A stretch of 64,000 nt of DNA from SZAS-103 sp036496805 (GTDB lineage: Bacteria > Pseudomonadota > Gammaproteobacteria > Xanthomonadales > Xanthomonadaceae), in NCBI GenBank assembly GCA_036496805.1, contig DASXKN010000012.1, positions 1-64,000 of the forward strand, given 5' to 3'. Position 1 is the first letter of the stretch. The number at the start of each line of letters is the position of its first letter. The notes below the pieces were generated by a model, which was not told where the DNA came from, searched no databases, and saw only the letters and a program-made list of their open reading frames with translations. Shown piece after piece: positions 7,413 through 17,567 of this stretch. The position numbers and the translations under genes are program-made.

Positions 7413-8378
7413 CTAATGCACCGGCATTGTTCGAGGTTCGCCAATGTCCGCTGTGGCGCCACCCAGCGCTCGCGGTGCGCGGCCGAGCAGGGCAGGAAGG
7501 CGGTTGTTCCGAGGGCAGTTGTCGTGGTGCAGCAGCTCCCAGTGCCCGAACGAGAAGGGGCTCACGTGCAGCAGGTCGCACAGGTGGCTGCCGATGCGTG
7601 CGAGCAGGCCGGGGATGGGAAGCAGCAGCGCGGGTCGGTCGGTCGTGCGCCGCCTGATCGCGGCCACGTAGTCGGCCAGCGTGTAGCGCACCTCGCCGCC
7701 CAGTTCGACGATGCGTTCTTCCCCGTCGATGCCGGCGGGCGTGTGCGCCAGCGCCAGCTTCGCCAATGCTTCGCCGAGGTCGGCGACGTGCAGCGCGGCG
7801 ATGCGGCCCTTCGCGTCCGCCGGCAGTGGATGAACCGGCCAGCGCGCGACGCGACGCAGCCATTTCGCGCCGTAGCCGCCGTCGCCGTCGAGGAGGGACG
7901 GACGCACGATGCGCCAGTCGGCGCCGCTGCCACGCAGCGCGTTCTCGCCATCGAGCTTGGAGCGCAGGAAGCGGCTGCGGGCACTAGCATGCAGGCCGAG
8001 CGCGGAGACATGGATCATTCGCACGCCCGCGTCCTCACAGGCGCGGGCGAGCGCGGCGGGCGCGAGGTGGTGGACGCGCCGGTAGGTCTCGCGGCCGCGC
8101 TGGCGGAGGATGCCCACGCAGTTCACCACGATGTCGATGCCGGCGAGCAGGTGGTTCCAGTCGCGCGGATCGGTCAGCCGCTCCAGCCGTGCCTGGCGGT
8201 GTTCGCAGCGGTCGGAGAGATCGGGAACGAGGCGTTCGATGCGCCGCGGGTGGCGACTGCCGATCACCACGCCGCAATCGTGCTGCAGCAGGGCGGCGAC
8301 CGCATGCCGGCCGATGAAGCCGGTGCCTCCGAGCACGAGCACGCGCCTGCCTTTCCCGCTGCCGCCGCTGCCGTCCAT
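7413..8378 (-). CDS. NAD(P)-binding epimerase, NDUFA9/YbjT-like
   Basis: A 321-residue atypical short-chain dehydrogenase/epimerase. The N-terminal Rossmann motif is VLVLGGTGFIGRH. It is followed by VVNCVGILRQ, the VSALGLHASARSRFLRSKLDGE region in place of the usual YxxxK, and DWRIVRPSLL. This pattern is seen in NDUFA9-like and complex-I-associated proteins; the function here is unknown. The ATG at 8378 is preferred because an upstream ATG at 8435 would place the palindrome at 8398-8417 inside the coding region. It is divergent from the GbsR-type regulator, which may control it. Confidence 0.8.
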   Translation of the reverse strand: MDGSGGSGKGRRVLVLGGTGFIGRHAVAALLQHDCGVVIGSRHPRRIERLVPDLSDRCEHRQARLERLTDPRDWNHLLAGIDIVVNCVGILRQRGRETYRRVHHLAPAALARACEDAGVRMIHVSALGLHASARSRFLRSKLDGENALRGSGADWRIVRPSLLDGDGGYGAKWLRRVARWPVHPLPADAKGRIAALHVADLGEALAKLALAHTPAGIDGEERIVELGGEVRYTLADYVAAIRRRTTDRPALLLPIPGLLARIGSHLCDLLHVSPFSFGHWELLHHDNCPRNNRLPALLGRAPRALGGATADIGEPRTMPVH

Positions 8379-8397
8379 CGCTGCCGCCCAGTCTGTA

Positions 8398-8417
8398 ATT
8401 TCTGTCTTGACAGAAAT
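8398..8417. promoter_or_regulatory. Palindromic operator candidate between epimerase and gbsR-like gene
   Basis: ATTTCTGTC (8398-8406) and GACAGAAAT (8409-8417) form a perfect 9-bp inverted repeat with a two-base centre. A TTGACA hexamer (8407-8412) is embedded on the plus strand and could be a -35 element. The site lies in the divergent interval upstream of the MarR/GbsR-like gene, the usual position for an autoregulatory operator. Binding by that regulator is inference. Confidence 0.6.
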
Positions 8418-8462
8418 ATACGACAATACGAACATGTCGGCAACGAAGCAGCGAGGTAGGCC

Positions 8463-9038
8463 ATGCAGTCGGAGACGATCCATTCCGAGCCCGCCGCCCG
8501 TTACGATGCGTTGCCGGCGGTCAGCCGCCGCTTCGTGATGCACTGGGGCGAGATGGGTTCGCGCTGGGGCGTCAATCGCACGGTGGCGCAGATCCACGCC
8601 TTGCTCTATCTCTCGTCGCGTCCGATGCACGCCGAGGAAATCGCCGATGTCCTCCAGGTCGCGCGCTCGAACGTCAGCACTAGCCTGCGCGAGCTCCACA
8701 ACCTCAACCTCGTGCGCGTGACCCACCTGGTCGGCGACCGCCGCGACCACTTCGAGACCTCGAAGGATGTGTGGGAGCTGTTCCGCACCGTCGTGCGGGA
8801 GCGCAAATCGCGCGAGTTCGATCCCACCGTCGCCTTCCTGCAGGACTGCCTCGCCGACGCGGAGTTCGCGCACGAGGATGCCGGCGCGAAGGCGCGCATC
8901 CGCGACACCCTCGCGCTGATGTCGGCGTTGTCGGGGTGGGGCGACGAGATGTTGCGGCTGCAACCGGCGACGCTGATGAAGATCATGAAGCTCGGCAGCC
9001 GCATCCAGAAACTGCTGCGTGACGGCGGCGGCAAATGA
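8463..9038 (+). CDS. GbsR/MarR-family transcriptional regulator
   Basis: A 191-residue DNA-binding protein of the GbsR branch of MarR regulators. The winged helix-turn-helix is visible in QIHALLYLSSRPMHAEEIADVLQVARSNVSTSLRELHNLNLV (about residues 43-84). An acidic and helical C-terminal region follows. GAGG six bases before ATG 8463 supports the start. The gene overlaps the DCC-protein gene by four bases (ATGA), so the two are translationally coupled. The perfect palindrome at 8398-8417 is a likely binding site. The inducer is unknown. Confidence 0.88.
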   Translation: MQSETIHSEPAARYDALPAVSRRFVMHWGEMGSRWGVNRTVAQIHALLYLSSRPMHAEEIADVLQVARSNVSTSLRELHNLNLVRVTHLVGDRRDHFETSKDVWELFRTVVRERKSREFDPTVAFLQDCLADAEFAHEDAGAKARIRDTLALMSALSGWGDEMLRLQPATLMKIMKLGSRIQKLLRDGGGK

Positions 9039-9505
9039 ACGCCGCGATCCTGACGATCTGGTACGACGCATCCTGTCCGCTGTGCGCAACCGAGATGCGC
9101 ACGCTGCAACACCACGCCGGCGCGGAGCGGCTGCGCCTGGTCGACTGTTCGCCAGCGGATTTCCGCGACGACGACGTGGCCTCGGCGGGTTACGCGCGTG
9201 CCGACCTGATGCGCCTCATCCACGCCCGCGACGCAGAAGGGCGCTGGCTGCGCGGGGTCGATGTGTTCGAGCGCGCCTATCGCCTGGCCGGCATCGAGAG
9301 CGTCGCGAACGTGTTCGGCCATCGTCGCCTGCGCCCGTTGTGGGATCGCCTGTATCCATGGATCGCGCGGCACCGCATGGCGCTCTCGCGCCTGCGCCTG
9401 GACGCGTTCTACGGCTGGGCGATCGCCTGGGCGGCGCGCCGTGCCGCGCGGCGCGCGCGGGGCTGCGACCGTGGCGATTGCAACATCGACGCGGGTCGTT
9501 TCTGA
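9035..9505 (+). CDS. DCC-family thiol-disulfide oxidoreductase (DUF393)
   Basis: A 156-residue protein of the DCC family, named for the conserved N-terminal DxxCPLC (Asp11, Cys14, Cys17). The motif resembles a thioredoxin-type CxxC, but the reaction is not well established. The C-terminal half is helical and strongly basic. It overlaps the GbsR-type regulator by four bases. Together with the divergent epimerase this makes a small regulated redox locus, by inference. Confidence 0.85.
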   Translation: MNAAILTIWYDASCPLCATEMRTLQHHAGAERLRLVDCSPADFRDDDVASAGYARADLMRLIHARDAEGRWLRGVDVFERAYRLAGIESVANVFGHRRLRPLWDRLYPWIARHRMALSRLRLDAFYGWAIAWAARRAARRARGCDRGDCNIDAGRF

Positions 9506-9586
9506 GACGCAACGCCGGGTATTCCCCGGCCGGCCGCGTGCGATGATGCGGGTCATGGCCGTCAGCCCGTCGGCATCCAGCTTGCA

Positions 9587-11308
9587 ATGAGCGCGAACCC
9601 GGCGCGATCGCTGGCCATTCGCATCGTGCTGGCGGCCGCGTTCGCGTTCGCGATGCTGGCCGCGCAGGCCGTGCCCTTGCGTGGCTACTGGCGCGAAGCA
9701 CGAGGCGATGATCGGCCCGAGGCGATCCGCCACGTCCCGGAAAGCGCGGCCGGCACGAAGTTCGATCCAGCCCGGCTCAACGCGATTCCCGCGGGGCGGC
9801 ATGGCGCATGGGTATTGCTGTGGCCCGATGCGTCGATACCGGCGACGACGACCGACGATGACTGGGTGCTCCAGGTCGCCGATCCGGGCCTGCAACCGGT
9901 GAGCCTGTTCCCGGCGCGTGCGGGGCCGGTGCTGCGCGCCGACGTGCTCCAGCCCCAACGCGGATGGCTGGGACATGGCCGCATCGGTTTCCCGCTCGGC
10001 CGCGACGCGCCCGCCGCTCCGCCGATCGTGTTGCGCATGGAGCCGGGGCGCGTGATCGCGCCGCCGCTGCGGTTCTCGCTGGTCAGCGCGGACGAGTTCC
10101 GTCGCGAGGAAGCGCGCTGGCTCGCGATCGCCACCGCGAGCCTGGCGATCATGGCGGCGATGGCGGTGATGGCCTTGCTGTTCGCACTCGAGCTGCGCGA
10201 CATGACCTTCGTCTGGTACGCCGGCTACGTGCTCGCCTACGCGATGATCCTCGCGGTGCAGACCGGCTACGTCGCCGAGCCGCTGGAATGGACCTGGGCC
10301 GCCGCCGCGCCGAATGCGTGGGGCAGGGCGGCCACCGCGATGTCGGTGTTCTTCGCGACCCTGTTCGTCGCGCGTTTCGCCGAACTGGCGCGCTATGCCC
10401 CGCGCATGCGCATCGCGGTGCTGGCGCTGGGCATATCGACCGGCGTGCTGATGACGCTCGGCAGCCTGCCGGTTCCGGTGCTGATCCAGGTGTCCTCGTT
10501 GCTCATCAACCCGCTGCTGATCCTCGGCGGGCCGATCATCCTCGCTGCGACCTTGATCGCCGGCTGGCGCGGTTCGCGCTACGCCGGATTCTTCCTGCTC
10601 GGCTGGACGCCGCTGCTGGCGATCACCGTGCTCGGCAGCGCGCAGGTGTTCGGCGTGCTGTCGACGTGGACCTGGCTTGGCGATGCCAGCTTCGTCGCCG
10701 GCGCATTCGAGGCGCTCGTGCTCTCGCTTGGCCTCGCGGATCGCGCGCTCGCGTTGCGGCATGACCGCGACATCGCGCAGGCGCAGGCCGATACCGATGC
10801 GCTGACGAGCGTGTTCAATCGCCGCGGCCTCGACCGGCGCATCGCCAAGCTGGTCGAGAGCGCACACCGTCTGCGGCGTCCGTTGACGGTGCTGTTCCTC
10901 GACCTTGACCGCTTCAAGCTGCTCAATGATCGCCAGGGTCACGCCGCAGGCGATGCGGCGCTGGTCGCGGTGACGCGCCTGATGCGCGCCGACATGCGCG
11001 CGCACGACCTGCTCGGGCGCTACGGCGGCGAGGAGTTCCTCGCCGCGCTGCCGGGATGCGATCTCGACGCGGCGCTGACGATCGCCGAGCGCATCCGCGC
11101 CGACCTGCGGGTCCTGGGCATCGCGGTGGAATCGGTCGACGACGCTTTGACGGCCAGCCTCGGTGTGGCATCGCTGGAACGCGGCGACGATGCGCCCTCG
11201 CTGATCGAACGCGCTGATCAGGCGATGTACGCGGCCAAGCGCGCAGGCGGAAACCGGGTTTCGACGGAAGCCTCCTCGAACGGGCCGGCCGCCACCCAAA
11301 CGGGCTGA
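9587..11308 (+). CDS. Membrane diguanylate cyclase with 7TMR-DISM-like sensor
   Basis: A 573-residue protein that makes cyclic di-GMP. It has a signal peptide or first membrane helix, an extracytoplasmic domain to about residue 170, and then about seven hydrophobic segments to about residue 385 (7TMR-DISM layout). The cytoplasmic GGDEF domain starts around DALTSVFNRRGLD. The active-site motif is GGEEF at 480-484. The inhibitory I-site RAHD at 471-474 is present, so product feedback is expected. The signal sensed is unknown. It is followed after 49 bases by dbpA. Confidence 0.9.
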   Translation: MSANPARSLAIRIVLAAAFAFAMLAAQAVPLRGYWREARGDDRPEAIRHVPESAAGTKFDPARLNAIPAGRHGAWVLLWPDASIPATTTDDDWVLQVADPGLQPVSLFPARAGPVLRADVLQPQRGWLGHGRIGFPLGRDAPAAPPIVLRMEPGRVIAPPLRFSLVSADEFRREEARWLAIATASLAIMAAMAVMALLFALELRDMTFVWYAGYVLAYAMILAVQTGYVAEPLEWTWAAAAPNAWGRAATAMSVFFATLFVARFAELARYAPRMRIAVLALGISTGVLMTLGSLPVPVLIQVSSLLINPLLILGGPIILAATLIAGWRGSRYAGFFLLGWTPLLAITVLGSAQVFGVLSTWTWLGDASFVAGAFEALVLSLGLADRALALRHDRDIAQAQADTDALTSVFNRRGLDRRIAKLVESAHRLRRPLTVLFLDLDRFKLLNDRQGHAAGDAALVAVTRLMRADMRAHDLLGRYGGEEFLAALPGCDLDAALTIAERIRADLRVLGIAVESVDDALTASLGVASLERGDDAPSLIERADQAMYAAKRAGGNRVSTEASSNGPAATQTG

Positions 11309-11357
11309 CGCGCGCGCGAACTGGGGTGCCTCCGCCGCCCGCATGCGATGATGGCGC

Positions 11358-12731
<1,374 letters not shown>

Positions 12732-12817
12732 ACCGCGCCATCGGTGCGCGTTGCGGGTAGCCAGGGATAACGGCTGGGCCTTACGATGAAGCGATCACTG
12801 CGACGATGGAGACGATC

Positions 12818-13861
12818 ATGCGGATAACCCATCTTGCCCTGCTGGCGGCGCTGGCTTCGACCCAGGCCGCATTCGCCGCCGACGCGGCGCCTGCGACTCC
12901 ACCCGCGGGCGACGTGCGGCGCCTCGCGCTCGGCGGCGCCGGTGGCTGGGACGATTTGTCGGTCGATGCAGTTGCGCACAGGCTGTACCTGAGCCGCAGC
13001 GATCGCGTGATGGTCGTCGACACGAACACCGGCCAACTCGTGGGCGAGGTGCCCGGCACCAGCGGCGTGCACGGCATTGCCCTGGTGCCCTCGCTGCACG
13101 AGGGATTCGCGAGCGACGGCAAGGCCGACGCGGTCACTGCCTTCGACACGAACACGCTCAAGCCGCTCGGCGACATCAAGGTCACCGGCAGCAATCCCGA
13201 CGCCATCCTCTACGACGCGGCCTCGCAGCGCGTGTTCGCCTTCAATGGCCACAGCGCGAACGCGACCGTGATCGATCCGGCCAAGCGGACGGTCGTCGGC
13301 ACGATCGCGCTCGACGGCAAGCCCGAATTCGCGCGCGCCGACGGGCACGGCCAGATCTACGCGAACATCGAGGACAAGGCCGAGCTCGTCCGGATCGACG
13401 CGGCGACGATGAAGGTCATGGCGACGTGGCCGATGCCCGGTTGCGAGGAGCCGTCGGGGCTGGCGATCGACGACGTCCATCGTCGCGTGTTCTCGGCCTG
13501 CGACAACCACAAGCTGGTCGTCACCGACGCCGACAACGGCAAGCACGTCGCCGACGTCGCGATCGGCGACGGGCCGGACGGTGCGGTGTTCGACGCGGCG
13601 AGTTCGCTGGTGTTCGTCCCGAACGGACACGACGGGACGCTGACCGTCGCGCACCAGGACGATGCCGACCACTACCGCGTGGTCGCGACGATTCCCACGC
13701 AGAAGAGCGCGCGCACGATCGTGCTCGACGAGACCGCGCACCGGCTCTACCTGCCCGCGGCGGATTTCGATCCGCTGCCGTCGGGTTCGCCGCCGCATGC
13801 GCGCCCGCCGATGAAGGCCGGCAGTTTCGTGGTGCTCGAGGTGGGCGAGCCGCACACGTAA
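12818..13861 (+). CDS. Secreted YncE-like beta-propeller protein
   Basis: A 347-residue periplasmic protein with a clear signal peptide (MRITHLALLAALASTQAAFA). Several YVTN/YncE-type blades follow, visible as repeated motifs such as VMVVDTNTGQLVGEVPG, VTAFDTNTLKPLGDIKV and ATVIDPAKRTVVGTI. Start ATG 12818 is preferred over ATG 12806 because GGAG lies six bases upstream of it. Function is unknown; such propellers bind ligands or DNA, or act as redox-related scaffolds. The neighbours give no pathway. Confidence 0.85.
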   Translation: MRITHLALLAALASTQAAFAADAAPATPPAGDVRRLALGGAGGWDDLSVDAVAHRLYLSRSDRVMVVDTNTGQLVGEVPGTSGVHGIALVPSLHEGFASDGKADAVTAFDTNTLKPLGDIKVTGSNPDAILYDAASQRVFAFNGHSANATVIDPAKRTVVGTIALDGKPEFARADGHGQIYANIEDKAELVRIDAATMKVMATWPMPGCEEPSGLAIDDVHRRVFSACDNHKLVVTDADNGKHVADVAIGDGPDGAVFDAASSLVFVPNGHDGTLTVAHQDDADHYRVVATIPTQKSARTIVLDETAHRLYLPAADFDPLPSGSPPHARPPMKAGSFVVLEVGEPHT

Positions 13862-14044
13862 ACGCCCGGAAACGGTTGCTTGCGGGCATGGCCAGTCTTC
13901 GGTAGCTTGCGTTGGTCGCCTGTCGGCGACTGGAATTCGCCGCGTCCCGCGCAGGGGCGTGGACGCGACGACGGCATGCAGGGATGCGCATGCGCAGCGG
14001 CACCGCGAAGGTGCCGTCCACGTCCATCCGTCGGAGAGATCCTT

Positions 14045-15778
14045 GTGAACGCAGCGTCGACCCGCAACTCGCGTCGCGGCATGTCCGGTTTCAGCATGTC
14101 CGGTTTCAACATGTCCCGCTACAGGAAGGCCGTTCCCGTCCTGCTGATCGCGGGCGCGCTCGCGCTGGCGGCTTCCGCGCAGGCAGGCGTTGCCAACCGC
14201 TTGCAGGTCGCCAACGTCCCCGAGGCTGTCGCCTCCGGCCACGCGGCGCGCATCGCCGCGATGGATGAAGGCCGCAACCTGCAGTTCTCGCTGGTGCTGC
14301 CGCTGCGCAACGAGGCCGAACTCGACGCGCTGCTCGCGCGCCTGCAGAACCCGGCCAGCGCGGACTACCACCATTACCTGTCGGTCGCCGAATTCACCGC
14401 TCGTTTCGGCGCGACCGCGGCCGACTACGCCGAAGTCGTGCGCTGGGCCGGCGCCAACGGCCTGAAGGTCGTCGAGACCAGCCCGAACCGCCACGTCGTG
14501 AACGTCGCCGGATCGGTCGCCGCGATCAACCGCGCCCTGCACGTGCAGATGACCACGTTCAGGCATCCCACCGAGGCGCGCAGCTTCTTCGCGCCCGACC
14601 GCGAGCCCACGCTCGACCTGCGCGTTCCGTTGCTCGCCATCTCCGACCTCAGCGACGTCAACGCCAAGGTCAACCACCTGCGCCGCGGCAACGAAGTCGA
14701 ACACATCAACGCGGTGACACGCACGCATGGTTCCGGGCCGTCCGGCGAGTACCTGCCCAGCGACATGCGTGCCGCGTACTACGGCAGCGGCTCGCTCACC
14801 GGCGCCGGGCAGACCGTCGGCATCTTCTCCTTCGATGGCTACAAGAGCGCCGACCTGGCGCTGTTCTACAGCAAGACCGGCATGACCTCCTCGGTGCCGG
14901 TCAACAACGTGCTCGTCGGCGGCTACAGCGGCGCGTGCACCAGCAAGTGCGACGACGGCGAGCAGATCCTCGACATCGTCAACGTGATCGGCATGGCGCC
15001 GGGCCTGACCCAGGTGCAGTTCTACGAGGGTACCGGCGCGACCGCGATCCTCAACAGGATGGTCAGCGACAACACCTCCAAGGTGATCAGCTGTTCCTGG
15101 GGCGGCGGCGGCTTCAGCAACGCGACCGACGACCCGATCTACAAGCAGATGGCCGCGCAGGGCCAGACCTTCCTCAACGCGACCGGCGACGACGGCGCCT
15201 ACAACACCAAGACCTGGATCGCGCCTTCGGCGGACGCCAACATCGTCGACGTCGGCGGCACCTCGCTGGTCACGTCCGGGCCGGGTGGTTCGTGGGTTTC
15301 CGAAACGGGCTGGCCGTACAGCGGCGGCGGTTTCATCAGCAACGCGGGCGAGGCCACGCCTTCCTACCAGCTGCTGTCGGGCGTGATCACCACCGCCAAC
15401 CAGGGTTCGAAGAGCTATCGCAACGATCCGGACGTGGCGGCCGAAGGCGATTTCGACAACCCGACCGTCGTCAACGGCAAGTTCGAAACCGGCTACGGCG
15501 GCACCAGCTTCGCCGCGCCGCGCTGGGCAGGCCTGCTCGCGTTGGCGAACCAGCAGTCGGTGGCGGCGGGCAAGGGCACCGTGGGCTTCGTCAACACCAA
15601 GCTCTATACCTTCGCGCTCGGAACCGGCTATCACAGCGACTTCCACGACGTCACCAGCGGCAACAACAAGCCGGACCTCGGCAAGGGCGCGGGCTTCAAC
15701 GCGGTCGCCGGTTTCGACCTGGTGACCGGCTGGGGCAGCCCGATCGGCGCGGCCTTCATCAATGCGCTGACGCAGTAA
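14045..15778 (+). CDS. Secreted S53 (sedolisin/pro-kumamolisin) protease
   Basis: An acid-active serine-carboxyl endopeptidase of 577 residues. I start it at GTG 14045, with GGAGAG eight bases upstream; a signal peptide follows after a short extended N-region. A pro-kumamolisin activation domain spans roughly residues 65-210. The catalytic set of the family is visible: Glu306 and Asp310 (GEQILD), oxyanion Asp382 (ATGDDGA) and Ser488 (GGTSFAAP). The calcium-site motifs DVTSGNN and GFDLVTGWGSP are at the C-terminus. It is monocistronic and secreted, probably nutritional. Confidence 0.93.
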   Translation: MNAASTRNSRRGMSGFSMSGFNMSRYRKAVPVLLIAGALALAASAQAGVANRLQVANVPEAVASGHAARIAAMDEGRNLQFSLVLPLRNEAELDALLARLQNPASADYHHYLSVAEFTARFGATAADYAEVVRWAGANGLKVVETSPNRHVVNVAGSVAAINRALHVQMTTFRHPTEARSFFAPDREPTLDLRVPLLAISDLSDVNAKVNHLRRGNEVEHINAVTRTHGSGPSGEYLPSDMRAAYYGSGSLTGAGQTVGIFSFDGYKSADLALFYSKTGMTSSVPVNNVLVGGYSGACTSKCDDGEQILDIVNVIGMAPGLTQVQFYEGTGATAILNRMVSDNTSKVISCSWGGGGFSNATDDPIYKQMAAQGQTFLNATGDDGAYNTKTWIAPSADANIVDVGGTSLVTSGPGGSWVSETGWPYSGGGFISNAGEATPSYQLLSGVITTANQGSKSYRNDPDVAAEGDFDNPTVVNGKFETGYGGTSFAAPRWAGLLALANQQSVAAGKGTVGFVNTKLYTFALGTGYHSDFHDVTSGNNKPDLGKGAGFNAVAGFDLVTGWGSPIGAAFINALTQ

Positions 15779-15959
15779 CCCGCACGACGCGTTCCGGGCG
15801 CCTGAGCGCCCGGAACGCGCGGCTTTCGTGGGAAATCGAGGCGCGACGGCCTCTCGCCACCGGTAAACGTCACCGCCCGGAAGAAGTCCTTCGCTTGAAA
15901 CGGGACGGGCGCGCGGTTTTTCTGGCTCCGTGCAGCCGCCTGTGCCAGCATGCGCGCCC

Positions 15960-16673
15960 ATGCGACTGAACAAGCACATCGCCGAAACCGGCTTCTGCTC
16001 GCGCCGCGAGGCGGATCGGCTGATCGCCGAAAGGCGCGTCACGATCAACGGGCAGGCCGTGGGCATGGGCGCCCAGGTGGAAGAGGGCGACGACGTGCGT
16101 GTGGACGGGCGCGAGCTGCACGCGCGCGTGGCCAAGCCTGGCGCCCGCAAGCATGTCTATATCGCCCTCAACAAGCCGGTCGGGATCACCTGCACGACCG
16201 AGAGCGCGGTCAAGGGCAACATCGTCGACTTCGTCGGCCACGAGCAGAGGATTTTCCCGATCGGCCGGCTCGACAAGGATTCCGAAGGCCTGATCCTGCT
16301 GACCAGCAACGGCGACATCGTCAACGCCGTCCTGCGCGCCGAGAACAAGCTGGAGAAGGAGTACCTGGTGGCGGTGAACCATCCGGTCACCGACGAATTC
16401 CTGCGCGGCATGTCGCGCGGCGTGCCGGTGCACGGGCAGGTCACGCTGCCGTGCAGGACCGGCAAGCTCGGCCGTTTCGGATTCCGGATCGTGCTGGTGC
16501 AGGGGCTGAACCGGCAGATCCGGCTGATGGCCGCGCACTTCGGGATGCGGGTGAAGCAGCTCGTACGGGTGCGCATCGGCAACGTCAAGCTCGGTCACCT
16601 CAAGCCCGGACAGTGGCGCAACATCACCGACGCCGAACTGCGCGGGCTGTTGCCCGATGGCATGGAATGGTGA
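15960..16673 (+). CDS. rluF: 23S rRNA pseudouridine synthase RluF
   Basis: A 237-residue RNA-modifying enzyme of the RsuA family, expected to make pseudouridine at 2604 in 23S rRNA. An S4 RNA-binding domain is at the N-terminus (LNKHIAETGFCSRREADRLI). The catalytic aspartate lies in GRLDKDSEGLILLT. The later LVQGLNRQIRLMAAHFG motif is typical of RluF/RluB. ATG 15960 starts directly at the S4 domain. Assignment to RluF rather than RluB or RsuA rests on motif resemblance. A small acetyltransferase gene follows by seven bases. Confidence 0.88.
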   Translation: MRLNKHIAETGFCSRREADRLIAERRVTINGQAVGMGAQVEEGDDVRVDGRELHARVAKPGARKHVYIALNKPVGITCTTESAVKGNIVDFVGHEQRIFPIGRLDKDSEGLILLTSNGDIVNAVLRAENKLEKEYLVAVNHPVTDEFLRGMSRGVPVHGQVTLPCRTGKLGRFGFRIVLVQGLNRQIRLMAAHFGMRVKQLVRVRIGNVKLGHLKPGQWRNITDAELRGLLPDGMEW

Positions 16674-16680
16674 GGCCGGC

Positions 16681-16965
16681 ATGGAACTGGTGATCATCGA
16701 CAATACGCAACGCCAGCGCCTGGAAGTCGAGGTGGACGGCCATCCGAGCGTGCTTGAATACCGTATCGAGGGTGCAACACTCGTGATCCGCCATACCGAG
16801 GTGCCCGAGGCGCTGGCCGGACGTGGCATCGCTTCGGCCCTGATGAAGCACGCGGTCGACATGGCGCGTGCGAATGCGATGCAGGTCGAGCCGAGGTGTG
16901 CCTATGCGGCGTCCTGGCTGCGCAGGCATCCCGACCAGGCGGACCTGGTGGTCGGGGACACGTAG
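16681..16965 (+). CDS. Small GNAT-like N-acetyltransferase (NATD1/YidJ type)
   Basis: A 94-residue minimal acetyltransferase fold, with ALAGRGIASALMKHAVDMAR supplying the acetyl-CoA binding loop and helix. The C-terminus, RCAYAASWLRRHPDQADLV, is the signature of the short NATD1-like family. The acceptor is unknown. It follows rluF closely and is probably co-transcribed with it. Confidence 0.85.
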   Translation: MELVIIDNTQRQRLEVEVDGHPSVLEYRIEGATLVIRHTEVPEALAGRGIASALMKHAVDMARANAMQVEPRCAYAASWLRRHPDQADLVVGDT

Positions 16966-17060
16966 AAACCATCCCCGCTTGACTCACGCCATCCCTGGCG
17001 TTCGCCCTTCGGGCCGGCTTCGCCGTTCGCGCGCGATCCAGTCGCGCGCAGTTGCGGGGA

Positions 17061-17107
17061 TGACGCAGTGACCAAGGCGCCCGCTGTGCGGGCGCGTCAC
17101 TGCGTCA
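17061..17107 (-). terminator. Long hairpin overlapping the stop codon of the small lysine-rich gene
   Basis: TGACGCAGTGA (17061-17071) pairs perfectly with TCACTGCGTCA (17097-17107). Inside it GCGCCCGC (17077-17084) pairs with GCGGGCGC (17088-17095) around a TGT loop. The structure sits at the 3' end of the leftward small gene and downstream of the rightward acetyltransferase, so it may end transcription from both sides. It lacks a long T run. Confidence 0.6.
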
Positions 17108-17206
17108 CTTGCCGGATTTCTTGGCGGCCTTGTCGGCGCGCTTTTCCTTCAGCGTCTTGGACGGCTTCTTCTTGTCTTCCTTCTTCTTGTCGAGGCCCTT
17201 GGACAT
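17105..17206 (-). CDS. Small lysine-rich conserved protein (33 aa)
   Basis: A short leftward gene translating to 33 residues starting MSKGLDKKKEDKKKPSKTL and ending AAKKSGK, with about half lysine or arginine. The start ATG at 17206 has GGAG seven bases upstream. Similar tiny, highly basic proteins occur next to many proteobacterial genes, but I know of no assigned function. RNA or ribosome association is a guess from charge. It is divergent from the cold-shock leader. The stop codon lies inside a strong hairpin. Confidence 0.7.
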   Translation of the reverse strand: MSKGLDKKKEDKKKPSKTLKEKRADKAAKKSGK

Positions 17207-17399
17207 GGATGGTCTCCGGAGGTGGATGGGTACGGTGCGGCGATCCGCGATGCGTCGCCGCCTGCATTCATACACCAGGATGCGTCCTGATTTCAGCTAC
17301 CCCGGAGGTCACGCCGCCGCCATCGGGGCCCGCTGCCCCGGCCCGCACTGGAATTTCGCGGCGTGCGCGAGTATCTTGCCCCGCACTGTGTTTGCCTGG

Positions 17400-17567
17400 G
17401 TCACTGTTAACCGTGTCCCGATGCGGTAGATCAAAGTTTTCCAGCGGCCGATGCAAGACCGCCGTCGTTGTGATCCGCTCCATCGTTCCCGATTGCTCCT
17501 CAGCAATGCAGTCACGGTCACCGGGCCCGGTGGTCGCGAATTTCAATCCAAGTACCAGGAGTTGCAA
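17400..17567 (+). promoter_or_regulatory. Long cold-shock mRNA leader shared with the second csp gene
   Basis: This leader and the one at 28794-28926 share the spaced pattern GTCACTGT-N4-CGTG-N-CCCGATGCG (17400-17425 here). They also share the exact 15-mer GATCCGCTCCATCGT (17472-17486), 96 bases before the start, and the AGYACCAGGAGT ribosome-site block. Long structured leaders that control cold induction are known for cspA genes. The rest of 17207-17399 shows no gene. Confidence 0.65.
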
